Shown in pieces: positions 1 through 13,000 of a DNA stretch of 64,000 nt. The notes under the pieces were generated by a model. That model was not told where the DNA came from, ran no database searches, and was given only the letters and a program-made list of their open reading frames with translations. Made by a program: the position numbers and the translations under genes. Within the stretch, counting starts at the first letter, position 1. Each line of letters begins with the position of its first letter. The DNA is from Paratinospora sagittata (taxonomy: Eukaryota > Streptophyta > Magnoliopsida > Ranunculales > Menispermaceae), in assembly GCA_035771175.1 (NCBI GenBank), contig CM069599.1, forward strand, positions 37,325,707 to 37,389,706. Direction: 5' to 3'.

Positions 1-929
1 CGTGATTCATGATGAACCAAGCCATGTTTACAACTTCCAATGGACTGCAATTATTGAGAATGTGAAGTCCTCAACATAGTTTTTTTTTTTTCCCTCATAT
101 GAGTCTCATTTAATTTGCTAATTTGGTTTAAATATGAAGAAGTCCTTTATGGTAGATCATTTCTTTCTGCTGTAAATGATTCTATTTCTTCTTCTTTTTT
201 AAATTAAAAAAAAATTATTATATGGAACTTTTGAGTTCTATTTTGCAGCCTCCATAGCAGCGATTGCCATAATGCATGTGCGCCATTCTGATGGACAACA
301 ACTCCTAGCTAGCTAGTGGTGAAGCTTTCATTTGAAAGATACATCTGCTTGGCATGCGGATTATAACAACTAAATTGATGATCAGTGTTACAGTTTGTTA
401 AAAACTATTCCTCTATATGGGTTTGTCTGTATATTTTAACCTGTATTAAGACATGCAACATGACTAGCTCACTAAGCCCATGCAGACATATCTACTTCCC
501 AAAAACGAAAAGGAAAGAAAAGAAAAGGATGCTGATATATATATATGTTGGTATTCAACTTGAAAATAATGATTCCCCCACTTATATGTGAGAAAAGTGA
601 GCCATATATACCTAAACTGGGTAATTGGATTCTTCAAATAAAGTTCTGGTAGCTGTATCAATACCCTGGTGGGGCTATCTCTGAAGGTCTTGCTGTTTTT
701 TTGTTTATTAATTTATTTTCTATTTTTCATGAAGTTCCCCATCTTCTCAGTGCCTAGATGATTCTTCATCTCCCATAATTATAATTATGATGACAATAAC
801 CAGATCACACCTCTTTAGTGATAAAAAAAAATAAAAATAAAAAATCCAACCTTATATGTTAGAAACATCTTGACCGGTATATCAAGCAAGAACATAAACA
901 TTAACACTCCTCATCACATACATATTAGC
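1..929. other. AT-rich intergenic DNA
   Basis: No coding region or RNA gene is recognisable here. The stretch holds short homopolymer tracts and several small ORFs without family features. A fragment around 860-905 (TGTTAGAAACATCTTGACC) resembles the LTR-like repeat that follows at 930-1340, so part of it is probably old transposon DNA. Confidence 0.5.
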
Positions 930-1345
930 ACATGGACTTAATTTATAATGGGGAAGGAATACATGCTTAATATATAAACAAATATGCTTGTGAGAAGCTT
1001 TAAACACTAGACCTCTAGAATTAAACTTGTTTTGATACCATGTTAGAAACTACTAGACCTAAAAGCTATAGTTGATAAGTAGAGGCCCAACTATGTATAT
1101 AAAGTGAAAATATAAACATTAACATTATATAATGGGCAGGAAAGATAGGATTAATAAATAAGTAAATATGCTTGTGAGAATCTTTGAACACTAGACCTAT
1201 AGAATAAAACCTGCTTTGATACCATGTTAGAAATCGTTTGACGTAAAAGTTATAACTGATAAGTAGATACCCAACTATATTGTATAGCAAGCAGAGATCA
1301 TAGACATTAACTATATGATTCATATACTTGACTGTCAATGCCACA
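930..1345 (-). repeat. Tandem pair of LTR/primer-site relics (184-bp period)
   Basis: Two diverged copies of one segment follow each other. The string GATACCATGTTAGAAA occurs at about 1034 and again 184 bases later, and the flanking text (AAATATGCTTGTGAGAA, ACACTAGACCT, TGATAAGTAGA, CCCAACTAT) repeats in the same order. Read on the minus strand this is an LTR end (...TAACA) followed by TGGTATCA, the usual initiator-tRNA-Met primer binding site of plant Copia elements. Inferred to be duplicated LTR-plus-primer-site remnants in minus orientation. There is no coding capacity. Confidence 0.55.
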
Positions 1346-3664
1346 CATTATGTTACTTCAATTCACAATCCAAAGTGCTAGAAGTTCAACTGACAATTCT
1401 AAATTGGTGAAGGTAAAAAGTCTAGCGACAACTCTAAATTAAGTGTTCAACTTGCAGATAATGATGGCCACATCGTTGAAACCAAAAAAATTAACATTTG
1501 TACGTTCCCCATGTAGCATAATTGGTATTTTTTTTCTTTTATCTTTCTTCTGGCTCTCCGATGAGGTTATACGTGAGGAGGAGTGTTGATGATAGCTTGA
1601 TATGCATTGTTAGGCCTTTATCTAACAGTTATAGCTTTTAAGTCAACTGGTTTCTAGTAGTGGTAAAGAGTTAGCTTTAGAGCTACAAGTCTATAGGGAA
1701 GCCGGTCAAAAGAATCATAAACGGTTTTATTTTTTTATGTATTTTTTTTAATTTCTTAAAAATTGTTTTAGAACGTTTCATTTTAGCTTTTTATTTTTAT
1801 TTTTTATTAAAAATACCCGTGAATTAATAATCAATTAGAAAATGTAAATGCAAGTAAAGCAATAGATGAAGGAAGTGTAAAAGTTTGGTAGTTTTCCTCG
1901 CTCGTTTTAGAAGATTTTTCTTTGATTTTCAAGTTTAATTAACCATATGGGTAGTTAATTAAGGAGCATCAGTACTGTTGTTTATTTTATTTTATTTTTT
2001 TCTTTTTTAAAATTTATAAAACAAGAATAAATTAATGCCCAAGTGCATTTGTCTGGTGTAAGTTTTAGAGTATCAGTACTCACACCAGTTGGATGCACAT
2101 TTGAATTAAATCTCTTATTATCTTGTTTGATGCCTCCTTTAAAGTAAAGAGTATAAATATATTCAGATATTGTATCTCATGTGAGAATCAACCAAGAAAT
2201 GTTAGATTCTCCACTGCTTAAGTTTAGGACATATGACCACATGATTTATTTATGAGAAACTTTTTAATTATGTCTTTTTGGAAAGCAAATATTATTCTTC
2301 CCTTAAAAACCTTTTAATGAATAAAAAAAAGTCCAAGTTTCTTAAATCTTCTTATGTTGTCTTTTACATATCTGTGCATGATTGTAATTCACTGAAAAAA
2401 AAGTAAAATAGTAAAATGCAACTGTAACATGTGATTTGAAATAAATGTAAATGATTCAAGAGATAGTAACAATGTGTACATGATAATGTAGTCATAGATA
2501 ATTTGTATTACTGTCAATATGAATTGGTGCAGTTGATAAAAAGATAGCTTTGAAACCTAAAAGTTTTAAGTTCTATTTTTGTCACTATCTCACCCTAAGG
2601 AGAGGGAGGGAGTTCATGGGTCAGAAACCTGCTTGATACTTCTTTAAGAATGCAGTTTGAGCGATGATGTTAGTTATATAATTAACTACTAACATTATAT
2701 ATGTATATTTAAAAAAAATAAAAATAAAATAAAACTGAATAATTCGTGTTACTCAAATATTCACTCCTGTTGTGCATGTATATCTTTGGATGTATACACA
2801 TATATAACCCACGTTTTCCATCTGCACTGCATCCAGTCCTTGTTGCCTTGTTGGAGTTCAATTCCATTTGAGATGCAAAGGATGCATTATTGGAGGCTGA
2901 GAATATGAATCATCTAATTACTTTTTTGAAAGCCTTCCTTTTGAAGGTAACGTAATTAATAATAATCTTATATGGAGCATTAAATACTATACTCATCAAT
3001 TAATCTTTCTGTTCTTTTCTTTACATATAGGGAGAAATTAAAATATCATTAATTAAAATATAACATTTCCCTCAAGGCTTTGCTAATTTCCTTATGAAAA
3101 CTATTAAGTATAGGGTTTTTTTAAGTATAAGAATACCATAAAATTCTTAAAATTAATCCATGTGAGAATATTAATTCTAAGGCATCCAAAAATTACATAA
3201 ATTAAATGAGGTGTGTAGCTAACTATCAATTGGATTCATTTAAAGCTTATAGTTAATCGTTTTGTTTGCATATCTAATCATCTTCATTCTATACATGTAC
3301 CGTCCAATATATAATCCATTTTAGTTGTATTTTTTTCTCTTATATTATCTCTAATTGACGCTGGCTAGCTACTTAATTTTACTATATATCCTCAGCATTC
3401 ATCTTTGGTTTCTTTTTTTTTTTAGTATTTAATTAGCAACAGTAGTACGCCTATCTTATTAACATACTATTATTTATATACAGTTAATTTGTTCCTTATA
3501 AGATAATATTGATTATTGGTCTGCTCAATAATGGAAAAATATTTCTTGAATAAAATATTGACCATTTGCAATTATAAGTTGATACGTGACAATGACCATT
3601 AATATTTATACACTACAATAAAATGTACACAAGTGTCCCATATAACTGGGAGCTACTAGGGAAT

Positions 3665-3705
<41 letters not shown>

Positions 3706-3831
3706 CTTCTTCTAGATCTAGATTCTCCACTTAATTTATGCACCATTGTTTATAACTAGGAGGGTTAATTAATACACGAGGAATGCATACGTTAGCTATA
3801 TAGCTAGAGTAGTTTCAGTATAATTAATTAA
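1346..3831. other. AT-rich intergenic DNA downstream of HKT1
   Basis: No gene seen. A segment at 2520-2640 is faintly SINE-like but lacks a good B box. An (AC)8(AT)12 compound microsatellite lies at 3665-3705. The final 100 bases precede the HKT1 stop codon on the minus strand and are expected to contain its 3' UTR, but no distinctive poly(A) signal can be assigned with confidence. Confidence 0.5.
3665..3705. repeat. Compound AC/AT microsatellite
   Basis: Eight AC dinucleotides run directly into about twelve AT dinucleotides. Such compound repeats are usually length-polymorphic. It lies about 130 bases beyond the HKT1 stop codon, on the 3' side of that gene. Confidence 0.9.
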
Positions 3832-6800
3832 TTAAGAGAGCTTCCATGATTTGCCTCCTTCCATGTTGAATTTCTTAAGCCTTCCAAAAAACATTACCAA
3901 TATCAAGATAAGCTTTCCCTTGCTACTCCATCTTCCTGAAAATCCATACCATGTATCCTTGCAATTGCTATCATGAATCAATTGACGCTTGCAGCTATAA
4001 CCGGTTGTAAAGCCCACATTTCCATATGCACTAGAAGAATACAATAAAAACAAATTCAAAAGATTAACGTACAATAAGATATATATATTCAAGAATTAGT
4101 TTTTGTGTGGTTGTATATAGCTGCTTGATATTGGATGACACGTATCTTGCACTAATTAAAATTCCAAATTCCAATTGATTATTGAAACATAAGCAAGACG
4201 AAATTCTATAAAAACTATGAGAATAATTATTTTGTACTTGGAAGAAAAAAAATGAATTAGTGATATTGCTGGTTGCAACTTTCTCGTACATGAAGGAAGC
4301 TGGTGGGTTTGGCACTAAGGCCATAAAACATGCATGCATTTTAGTGTTGGAGAGTACACGCTTACCAGCACTACTGGGTGCACCAACCCCACCCATATAT
4401 ATATATATAGATATATAAAGCAATACCCATTGAAATTGCAAAAAAAAAAAAAATTGAAAATATTATTAGATTTTGCATATATATGTATACATGTAGTGAA
4501 AAATTCGAGGTGAAAAGTATGTTTCATACCATTTTTGAATGATTTAATTTGTATCCTGATCGTGTCAGTGGGTTGCTTGATGTATATATGAAACTATAAA
4601 TGTATGTATATGATCTGGCATCTAACATACATGAATTGATGGACTTGTGTGGTGTTCTTTTAACTCTACTTGCAATCTCTAACAAAGTAGAGGGTAGTAT
4701 GTATATATTCTTTTGTAAAGAAGTAGAAGTATAACCATTGTAATAATAAAACCTTAGCTTATTATAATAGAACTTAAACCTTTCCTACAAATAAATAATA
4801 ATTTTAAAGCAGATGTTGACATTAAATAAAGTTATCAAATACTATCTTAATTAATTTTCTTATAATTAAAAAAATATTTTAATAGAAAAGAAGTACCTGA
4901 TCACTTCGACTACGACATTCAACACAGTGAAGTTGAGAGGATCTTCCTTCATTTTTTTCCTTTCGGTGATGCAAATAAGAAGTACGAAGATGGCCAGATA
5001 GGAAAGCTGTGAAAATAGTAGTTTTTCCAAAATATGTAATTGTCTCTTCTTCTTTTTCTTTTCTACACTTGTTATTAACTTCTTGTTATCTTTGATGGGT
5101 AGAAAGGAAGTGTAAGGAGGCAGATACCTGCAAAAATAAATCAATAAATATTAATATATGCTTAATTTAATCATTTCTTGGGTTTAATTTATATTTTTGA
5201 TCGATTTGGTCTTAACTAGAATATATATTATCGATCTTTCTTTTGAACCGAAGAATATTATTGACTTGATTAAATATTTTTGATATTATTAATTTTAATT
5301 GATTATTTAATAGTTAATTATGTGAAATAATTACATATTTTTTAGTTGGTATATGTAAAACTAAATAAATTAATGGCTTGAATAGTCAACTGTCAAGCCG
5401 GCCCATACATGACAATAATTCTCATTAATTTATATATTCTTCAATAAATATGGCCTCATATATAGTACGTGTACCTTAGTCCTCTCTGAAATTCTACTGA
5501 AATATTGAAAAAAGAATTAATTAGTTCAAGATAATAATTTCAATATTTAAGATCCATAGCACCATATTATTCTGACTTATCATGAAATCATTATGAATGC
5601 AACTGACCGGCTGAATATTTTTACTGTCAAGAGGATGTTTATTCCATGTGATAGAGTTAGATTCTCAATAATAGAGTAATGGGTTCATCATGCAGAGAAC
5701 TATATTCTCATCATACAATTTGAAGAAAGTAAAAATAAAATTAACTAATTACTCATGAAAGTATTTTAATTTCTTTCTTTTAAAACCATAGAGATTGATA
5801 GATTAATAGATTCAAAAAGATCTGTACCGCTGAAAACCACCGGACCTAAAAGCTACAACTCCTTAAGAATATATAGTGACAAATATGCATTTACGTATAT
5901 CAAAGAACATAGATATTAATAAAGAGATAGAGACAGATAGAGAGAGAAAACGAACATCATTAGGACGAAGAGCACCAGTATAGCCGGGGCGAGAGTCGAT
6001 AAATCAACAATTGTTTCACCTGCATGCCTTGAATTCACAACTTGAAACAATGCCCCCACAATTTTCTGATATGAACTCAGCCCACCTAATGCTCCAGAAT
6101 TATTCCACTCCATTGAGCAAAAGAGGATGAATTGTACCAGCAAGAACCCAATTACAGTGAAAAACAAAGATAAGGAATTGAGCTTAGGGAGAAAATGAGA
6201 ATACTCCATTTCTTCTGTATGCTTTAACATGTAACTGAACTCAACTCTCTTTGTAAATTTCCCCAACACCCATATCAAAAGCCTCAAGCATGAAGGGTAT
6301 AAGGTGTTTCCAAGGAGGACCTGAGCAAAAAGAAGTAGAAGAAGAAAAGAGTGCTTCTTGAACACAATCATGTTTTCATTTGTTGGAATGAAACCGCAAT
6401 TTGTGAATGTAGACACGACCGAGAATGCGCTGAATGTTCTTAGCTTCAGTCCCTTGGTTTTAAGTACTTTACTTGCACTTGGAACAAGATCTATGTACAC
6501 TGCAACCAAAGTAGACCCAACTAGAAGCACCACTACAAGATAAACAAGGACTACATAACCTAAGTACCTTAATGAATTATACTTCAAATCCTCATTATCT
6601 AGTGACTCATCATTCGTTTCATTCTTGTTCACGAATTCAATGTTTACAGATACCAAGTTGCCCATTTCTAACTGAGGAGCATAGTTCCTAGAACTCAAAG
6701 ACTTAAGGTTATCAGGGTCCTCAAAGTTTTCATTCTTATTGACTATATAATTAGTACTAATACTATTATTAATCCTATTCCTATCCTTCCTCCTATTAGT

Positions 6801-7211
6801 CTTTGAGTACTTGAGAAAGTGAAGCCCAAGCATGGAAACAAAGACTTCCCCTCCAAGAAACATCAAAATGGTTAAAACCACAAGTTGGGCATCAGAGAAA
6901 ACCTCCATTTCGACAGTTGACATGCTCGATACTGTTGTTGCAGACACCGACGTGAAAAACGTATCGATGCCCTTAGGCCTAAAGGAGCCATTTTTTGGCT
7001 CTATAAGCCTTAGAACCAAAAAACCCAGGAAGGAAAATGAGACAAAATAAGAAAGCTGAATCCAAAAGGGGCTTATGTTATAGACTATGGTTTGGTAGAG
7101 AAATGCCTTAAGACTAAACAAAGAGGTTCCTAGAGAAGCTAGAAGAGGAAGGGTTGAAGTAGTACAAGTACTACAAAGATTCTTGCCAAAGCAATTAGCA
7201 AATGTCTTCAT
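3832..7211 (-). CDS. HKT1: HKT1 class I sodium transporter (3 exons)
   Basis: Plasma-membrane Na+ transporter of the plant HKT/Trk family. Class I members retrieve Na+ from xylem sap and limit shoot sodium. CDS exons on the minus strand: 5956-7211, 4897-5127 and 3832-4030, all with GT-AG introns (828 and 866 nt), joining in frame to 561 aa plus TAA, the usual family length. The joins rebuild the family string MMYLPPYT at exon 1/2 and [11 protein letters not shown] at exon 2/3. The four pore loops are visible: [10 protein letters not shown] (filter Ser95), [10 protein letters not shown] (Gly273), NSRHAGE (Gly398) and [11 protein letters not shown] (Gly502). This S-G-G-G signature marks class I, Na+-selective proteins rather than S/G-type class II K+/Na+ transporters. 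A hydrophilic cytoplasmic loop spans about 130-210. The start is the only in-frame Met before the first membrane segment. No frameshift or stop is seen, so the gene looks functional. Confidence 0.95.
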
Positions 7212-7283
7212 GTGTAATTACTAATTGGGGGGAGAGAATTTGATGAATGGTTTTAATTTCATGGTTTTTCAGATATAGTTGGG

Positions 7284-7300
7284 GTATTATATATATACAG
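7284..7300 (-). promoter_or_regulatory. Possible HKT1 TATA box
   Basis: On the minus strand this reads TGTATATATATAATACC, 73-89 bases upstream of the HKT1 ATG. The distance suits a TATA box with a short 5' UTR. It is only a positional inference in AT-rich DNA. Confidence 0.35.
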
Positions 7301-9587
7301 ATACATATACAGGAGTCCAGACCTGAAAGTGTGAAAGCATTGTAACTAATAAGGATCCTTTTCAAGCACATGGGAACCGTTTTAATAAATTCATGATAAT
7401 AACAAAGAATTTTGAATAATATATAATAATAATAAGATGGGTGAACCGTTTTCAAGAAGTGAAAAGCCAAAGCGAGACATTTTGAAGAATATTAGAGAGA
7501 AAGACAAGGCAATGGAATTCTTTCAAAGATTTGGGCGTATTTTGTTGATTAGATGGTCGAATACATGGAAGCAACATATGTAATTTAGTCATAATGCATG
7601 GGCATGCAATCTTAATTACCAAACGAGTTTGTAGATATATTGAGATGAGGCAAGCTTGCCAATGAGGCAACTGGCATGTTGGCAAGCCGTATCGACGTGA
7701 GACCGGGGCATCTCGGGTTATGCCACAAAGTCATTGTCAAGGATTTGGTGAGTAGATTAGTCGAAGTTGTCTGACATATGCTGGGTTTGGATACTGTTCA
7801 GAGGGCCACCCACCACTAACTTTGTCTCTTCTTAAAAAAAAAAAAGCAAGCTCTAATACTCATTCTAAAACTGATAGTACGTGGCACCATGGGATTGGTA
7901 CATGGATGTTCTGGTTAAATTTTACTCCTTTTTCCAGCTTCTTTGGGGAATTTTAACGGTCAATGGTTGGTGGATGAAGAATACTGAAATTTCTAGGAAG
8001 GAGTTATGTGTAGTTAATTTGATGTTGGTGTTGAAAGCTACTTCTTATTCTTTTTTATTTTTATTTCATTGTTGGTCACATGATGAAATTCCCCAAGTGG
8101 GCATTTGGGTTTTACTTTGAAGGAAGATTTTAGAAATTGTAATGGAAAACTTGAGGTAAAATTTCCTAAAAGATTGCTAATAGAATCTTATAAAGATATC
8201 AAAAATGTTGATGAAGTGACTACCAATCTCATCACTGTTGGATTACTACAAATCCCACATTAATTAGTGCATGATATATATATTCTTTTGGCAGGAAATT
8301 CAATCATGATGAAGGAGTTTAAGAAGTGCATTTTAAAGAGTTTTCTTTTGTTTGTCACGAACAATTGGCATCTCAAGATGCACTTAGTAAAAGTAACTTT
8401 TCAAAAGAAGCTTCTTAAACTTTATGGAAAAATATTTTAACGACTCAAAAATTATATCAACTTGTTGATGTGATGATATAATGTATTGTTACATCAACTT
8501 GGGTACATATCTTAAGTCATTTTAACACTCTTCAACTTTATATGTATAGATATAAGAATGCTCTACTAAAATTCATGAGATTACAAATGAAGTAGGCTAA
8601 TTAAAATACGTGTTTCCTTAATATTGCGTGGCATTTAGTAGGTAACCTCAATCATCAAACTTAGGAGGTCGAATTAAGTTCTTCAAAAGGCTTCATTAAT
8701 ATTTTGTAAGTATTCTCGGTTCAAATAAAATAATACATTTAGTAACAAAAAAGTTCATGCAGAGGTAGGAGCCATCGTAGCTAGCAAAATCTAGGAAAAG
8801 AAAACTCAGGGAGGAAGGTGGAGGAGGAAAGTAAAATATACTTGTGGGATATGATATCATATTAAAGAAGAAGCATTTGCGGCTCTGTTTTTGCTTTTAT
8901 TTTTTACAAGTGCTAAACAAAAGCCACTACCTTGTAAGGTTTGTGGTGGTGCTTAACTCTAGGATTAGCATCCTGAAGAGAATTTTTGCTCTTGGGCTTA
9001 TCTTTTATTTGTTTATTTCTTAAATTTTCATAATATATATATATATATATATGATAGTGCTTGTCAATCAACTATCAAATTCAAGGAATTTTGCACCATA
9101 CTTTTATTCATGCCAACTTGTTAGGAGTTGATGAGTGGTTAATGGTTATTATTTTTTGCCAACCATTTTACTAAATTATTTCAGAGTCAATACACCGAAG
9201 TGGGTTATTTATAAATTTTCTACTTCTCAAATGAAATTGCTTGTAAGTGCTGAACACATAGAAAGAAATTATAGGCTTTGTGCTCAGTGGTGGCAGTTAG
9301 GATTTAACTTCTAATTAAGGGTCCAAAGCTTATCATTTCTTTCCATTTTGGTTTTTACTGTTTTTTTTTTAAGTGATTGCCACTCTCACTCTTTTCTCCA
9401 CTTAAACAAAGATAGAGTGATAATGCTGTACTTTAAAAAGTAAAAAAAAAAAAAAAAATCAATAGTACGGTTGAAGGTACAAATTCTTGTGGCTGCTCTT
9501 TTATTCAATGGTTACAATTGCCAAGTAATTTTGCCACTCTAACCAAAATTTGATTAGTAATAATTTTGCCACTCTAACCAGAAAATT
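7301..9587. other. Intergenic DNA upstream of HKT1
   Basis: No gene or RNA recognised. The stretch contains the HKT1 upstream region, an (AT)n run near 9037-9052, poly(A) tracts near 7835 and 9445, and a small duplicated phrase (TAATTTTGCCACTCTAACCA) at about 9526 and 9562, just before the SINE insertion. Confidence 0.5.
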
Positions 9588-9749
9588 ACTTCCACTTTAA
9601 CATTTTTTTTTTTTTTGAAAAGAAAAAATAGTACCCTATAGTAGTCCTCTGCCCTCCCTTTGGGAGGGAATCGAACACACACCTCCCCTGATGAAGCTAA
9701 CAACCCAGCCACCAACCCAACACTTTGTTGGTACTTCCACTTTAACATT
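9588..9749 (-). mobile_element. tRNA-derived SINE with 17-18 bp target-site duplication
   Basis: The direct repeat ACTTCCACTTTAACATT lies at 9588-9604 and 9733-9749 and brackets a 128-bp body. A poly(T) run directly follows the left copy, that is, a poly(A) tail when read on the minus strand. On that strand the other end carries a tRNA-like head: an A-box-like TGGTGGCTGGGTTGTTAG and a B box GTGTTCGATTCC about 30 bases later. Long target duplication, poly(A) tail and internal polymerase III boxes together define a SINE. The perfect duplication suggests a fairly recent insertion. Confidence 0.85.
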
Positions 9750-10017
9750 CAATTTCATTAAAATGTAATATAATATATTGTATAATGGAAGCAGCCAAGA
9801 CTTGTCCAGTTTTTTTTTTTCTTTTTTTTTGGAAAATACAAGTTGAAAATAATGAACACTTTATACAAGTTGAAAATATAAAATTGGTCTCTCTACTAGA
9901 AAACAATAGAATCATGTTTCATGTAGAAAAGAAAAAGAAAAAAGAATCAATGAAATACATGGACCCCAATCAAAAACTATGGTTGATGAAGGTAAAGGAG
10001 TACATACTGGTTTAGAG

Positions 10018-13000
10018 TCAGATCATACGAGCATGGTCGCCCGCTTCGCAGATCAGTACTGCATTCTCATTGTTGAGCTGATCAGCCAACTTTGGCTGGA
10101 CCTTCTTATATTCATTCCTTACAAATGTTGCAGCCTCGATTGCATGATCAGCTTCGACAAAGGCAAAACAGCAACCTCGGAATCCAGCACCACTGAACCG
10201 TGCTCCAACTACTCCAGGTGTTCTCAAAAGAATTTCATATAATTCTTTCAATGGCTCACAGCCTGCATTTAGATCAGAAATTTGCAAGTTCCATTTATTT
10301 AAGTACAAAAAAGAAATCAATGATACATAAGCACATTATACTCCTGCAGAACAGTGACTTCTAATAAATTTAGCTATATATACTCCAATAAGCAATAATT
10401 TCTCAAGTTTGGAGATTGAACTTGATAGACCGGAAGGAGAGGCAAATTCGGTTTCTCTACAAACATAATTTGATTTCACTTTATAGTGGCAACTCCATGT
10501 GCAGGTTGAAGGTTCTAAAGAAACCCAAGAAAGATGTGGATCGAGAGAAGCAGAGCAGTTTAAGGACAATTGAATTAGCGAAAGGAATGGGTTTTTCTCT
10601 TTGATTTCAGGCCATCACGAGAGGATAAAGTTCTATAGAAGACCAAGGAAGATATGGGGGTTGACCTGTTGGCTCAACACCCTGACACATGAAATGCAAC
10701 CTTTGAGGTCAAGTTCAAACCCTACCACTTACCTATCCCCCACCAAAGGAGAATGTGGTTGAGTAAGGACACCGGAATTGACAAAAAAATATTAAACAGA
10801 TTAAATGAAGGAAAAGGTCAATTTTGCAGCATGAGGCATATGACTAATGTAATTATGAGTAACAGCTTCCAAACTGACTGACATGAGCTCAATGTTAAGG
10901 GTTGAGCATAGCCGGATGTGAAACAAACCTAAGCATTGGGAATAATAAGATTTTGCATCAATTAAACCAAAAGTATTACTGAAAGGGGAAACATGCAACC
11001 ATTATTTTCATTTTTGTTTTGGATGAGTATGTAACCATTTATATTAAACTGTAAGATACAATATGAAGTTCATGTTTCCTATTTGTGTTTGTAACTGAAT
11101 TTCACAGTTTTGTCCCTTAGTAATATTTGTATTTTAATTCTTTCAATTGAGAGTCAACATTTTCTAGGACAAGAAATCAAGAGAACTAATGACTACAGGA
11201 CACAATTCTTACCACACTCGTAGTTCTCAATTGAACTCAGACCGGAAGCAGAAATGAGCCTTCCAAAACGTTTGAAATCACCAGCAGCCCATGCTTCAAC
11301 TCCTGAAGTTTTTCAATGATTTTAAATGTAATCAATATAGGTGGATGTCAGCAAATAAAACATGAAATATAGCAGATAGACTGTAGAAATAGATGACTAG
11401 TAGTCAACCAACGAAAATTGAAAAACCAGGAACCCCTAGTACCTTCAGTGACCCGCGCATTTTCAGAAAAATAATGCTCTGCTCTTCTACCATGATTAGA
11501 TTTTAATTTTCCCTACAAAAGATAGAATACGGAAAGCTTATTAATAAGTTAATAGAACATAATGCTTTAACACTACCCAATGTTCATGAAAGAATTCAAC
11601 TTTTAATGTTAACAGCTCAAATTTAAAAACAAACTAGATTCATAATGGAAGATTGGGGAATTATAAAGATAGGTACGGCTATCCATAGGTACATCACAAA
11701 TAAAAAATCCATCCACCACTTCTACTCCCAGATTTACTATTATTAATTATAAAAAACTGAAAAAGATGCTTTTAATCTTCAACACATTGACTTCCACATA
11801 TAAAATTTGGAATTTTTGGAGTATCAAATCAGGACTTTCCTAAATGAGATGCCATCAGGTTCAGCAAGAAATTCGTGAAATATTTGATACTGCAAAGTAA
11901 CAGGATTAGTCCTAATTCCTTTTCTTTGTTTTGATATTCTTTTCGATCATATACTTTGCTAGTTTGAATTCCACCATGCTTAATTTATTAGTTTATTATT
12001 TAAATGTATTATTTTTTAATCTTGTTTTATAAGAGTTAACTAGAAGAAGATGGCTTTGAGAACTCTTTTAATTTATTTTTAAGTTTTTATCTTATTTTAA
12101 CTTTATTTATTTATTTTTTGCTTCTTTTCTTCTCTTTTTGGTAAAGCATATCCCATAAACTACATAATTTGTTAGCTTGTTAAATTATTTTTTAACCCAA
12201 CTGCTTGAGGCCAAAAAACTAGTACTTCATTAGATTTGATCTAGATCTATGATGAGGAACACATAAAAATGGAAAGAGAAATCATTATATTCTTGTCTAT
12301 ATATCTTTACCATAATAAAAGGGTCTCCCCTTGGTAGAACAGAATTATCTTATTTCCCTATTTCTCTCTAAAAAATATAAAGAAAAAGAAGGTGATAAGT
12401 TAGACAATGTCATTTCCATTTAAATGTGAAAGGACAAAAATTGCAAATTGTGAAAAAGAGAAGAAAATAAAATATGTTTGATAACCAAAGACGTTGAACA
12501 AATAAATATATCGAAGTTATTCTCAAATGGCAAGCCGATGTATGTTCCTAGAGTGCTCATATAAAATTCTAATTTCATGCTCTTAGGTCTTCGTACCTAA
12601 TTTCCAAAAAAAGTAGATAAATGTATAAGCTATAAGGTAAAAGAGAATAAACTAGGTTTGGTAAACAAAAGTGACCGCCACTTTACTAAACAGGCACACA
12701 ACAGCAACAAGTTAAGCCAGAAAATCTATGTGATTCTCGACAAAAGATCAGGCCCATTAATAAAACGAATAACCGGAGCTCAGTTCTCAAGTGGCTACCA
12801 AGCACGTCTAAAACTCTAATTTCAAGATCTTAGCCTTCACACAAATTTCTAACAATAGGACATAGAAGTAAAGAAGCATATACCTTGTGAGCTTCATAAG
12901 CTTCCCACTTAACTGTTTCCAAGAAGAATGGAGGAAAAAAGGGAACAGGAATCACCATAGGAGGTATATGTAAGGTTTAAAAGTATGATGGACAACAGGT

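Noticed and set aside
2520..2640. Possible SINE with tRNA-like head
   Set aside because: The B-box equivalent is too degenerate (GTTCTATTTTT) and there is no poly(A) tail or target duplication.
4064..4441. 125-aa minus-strand ORF overlapping the HKT1 exon 3 and intron 2 region
   Set aside because: It lies in the HKT1 intron 2 with a low-complexity translation. The real exon 3 uses another frame fixed by the splice acceptor and the [10 protein letters not shown] motif.
9785..10242. Plus-strand ORFs of 76 and 87 aa near 9.8-10.2 kb
   Set aside because: They are antisense to the last GALAK exon or in AT-rich flank; no family features.
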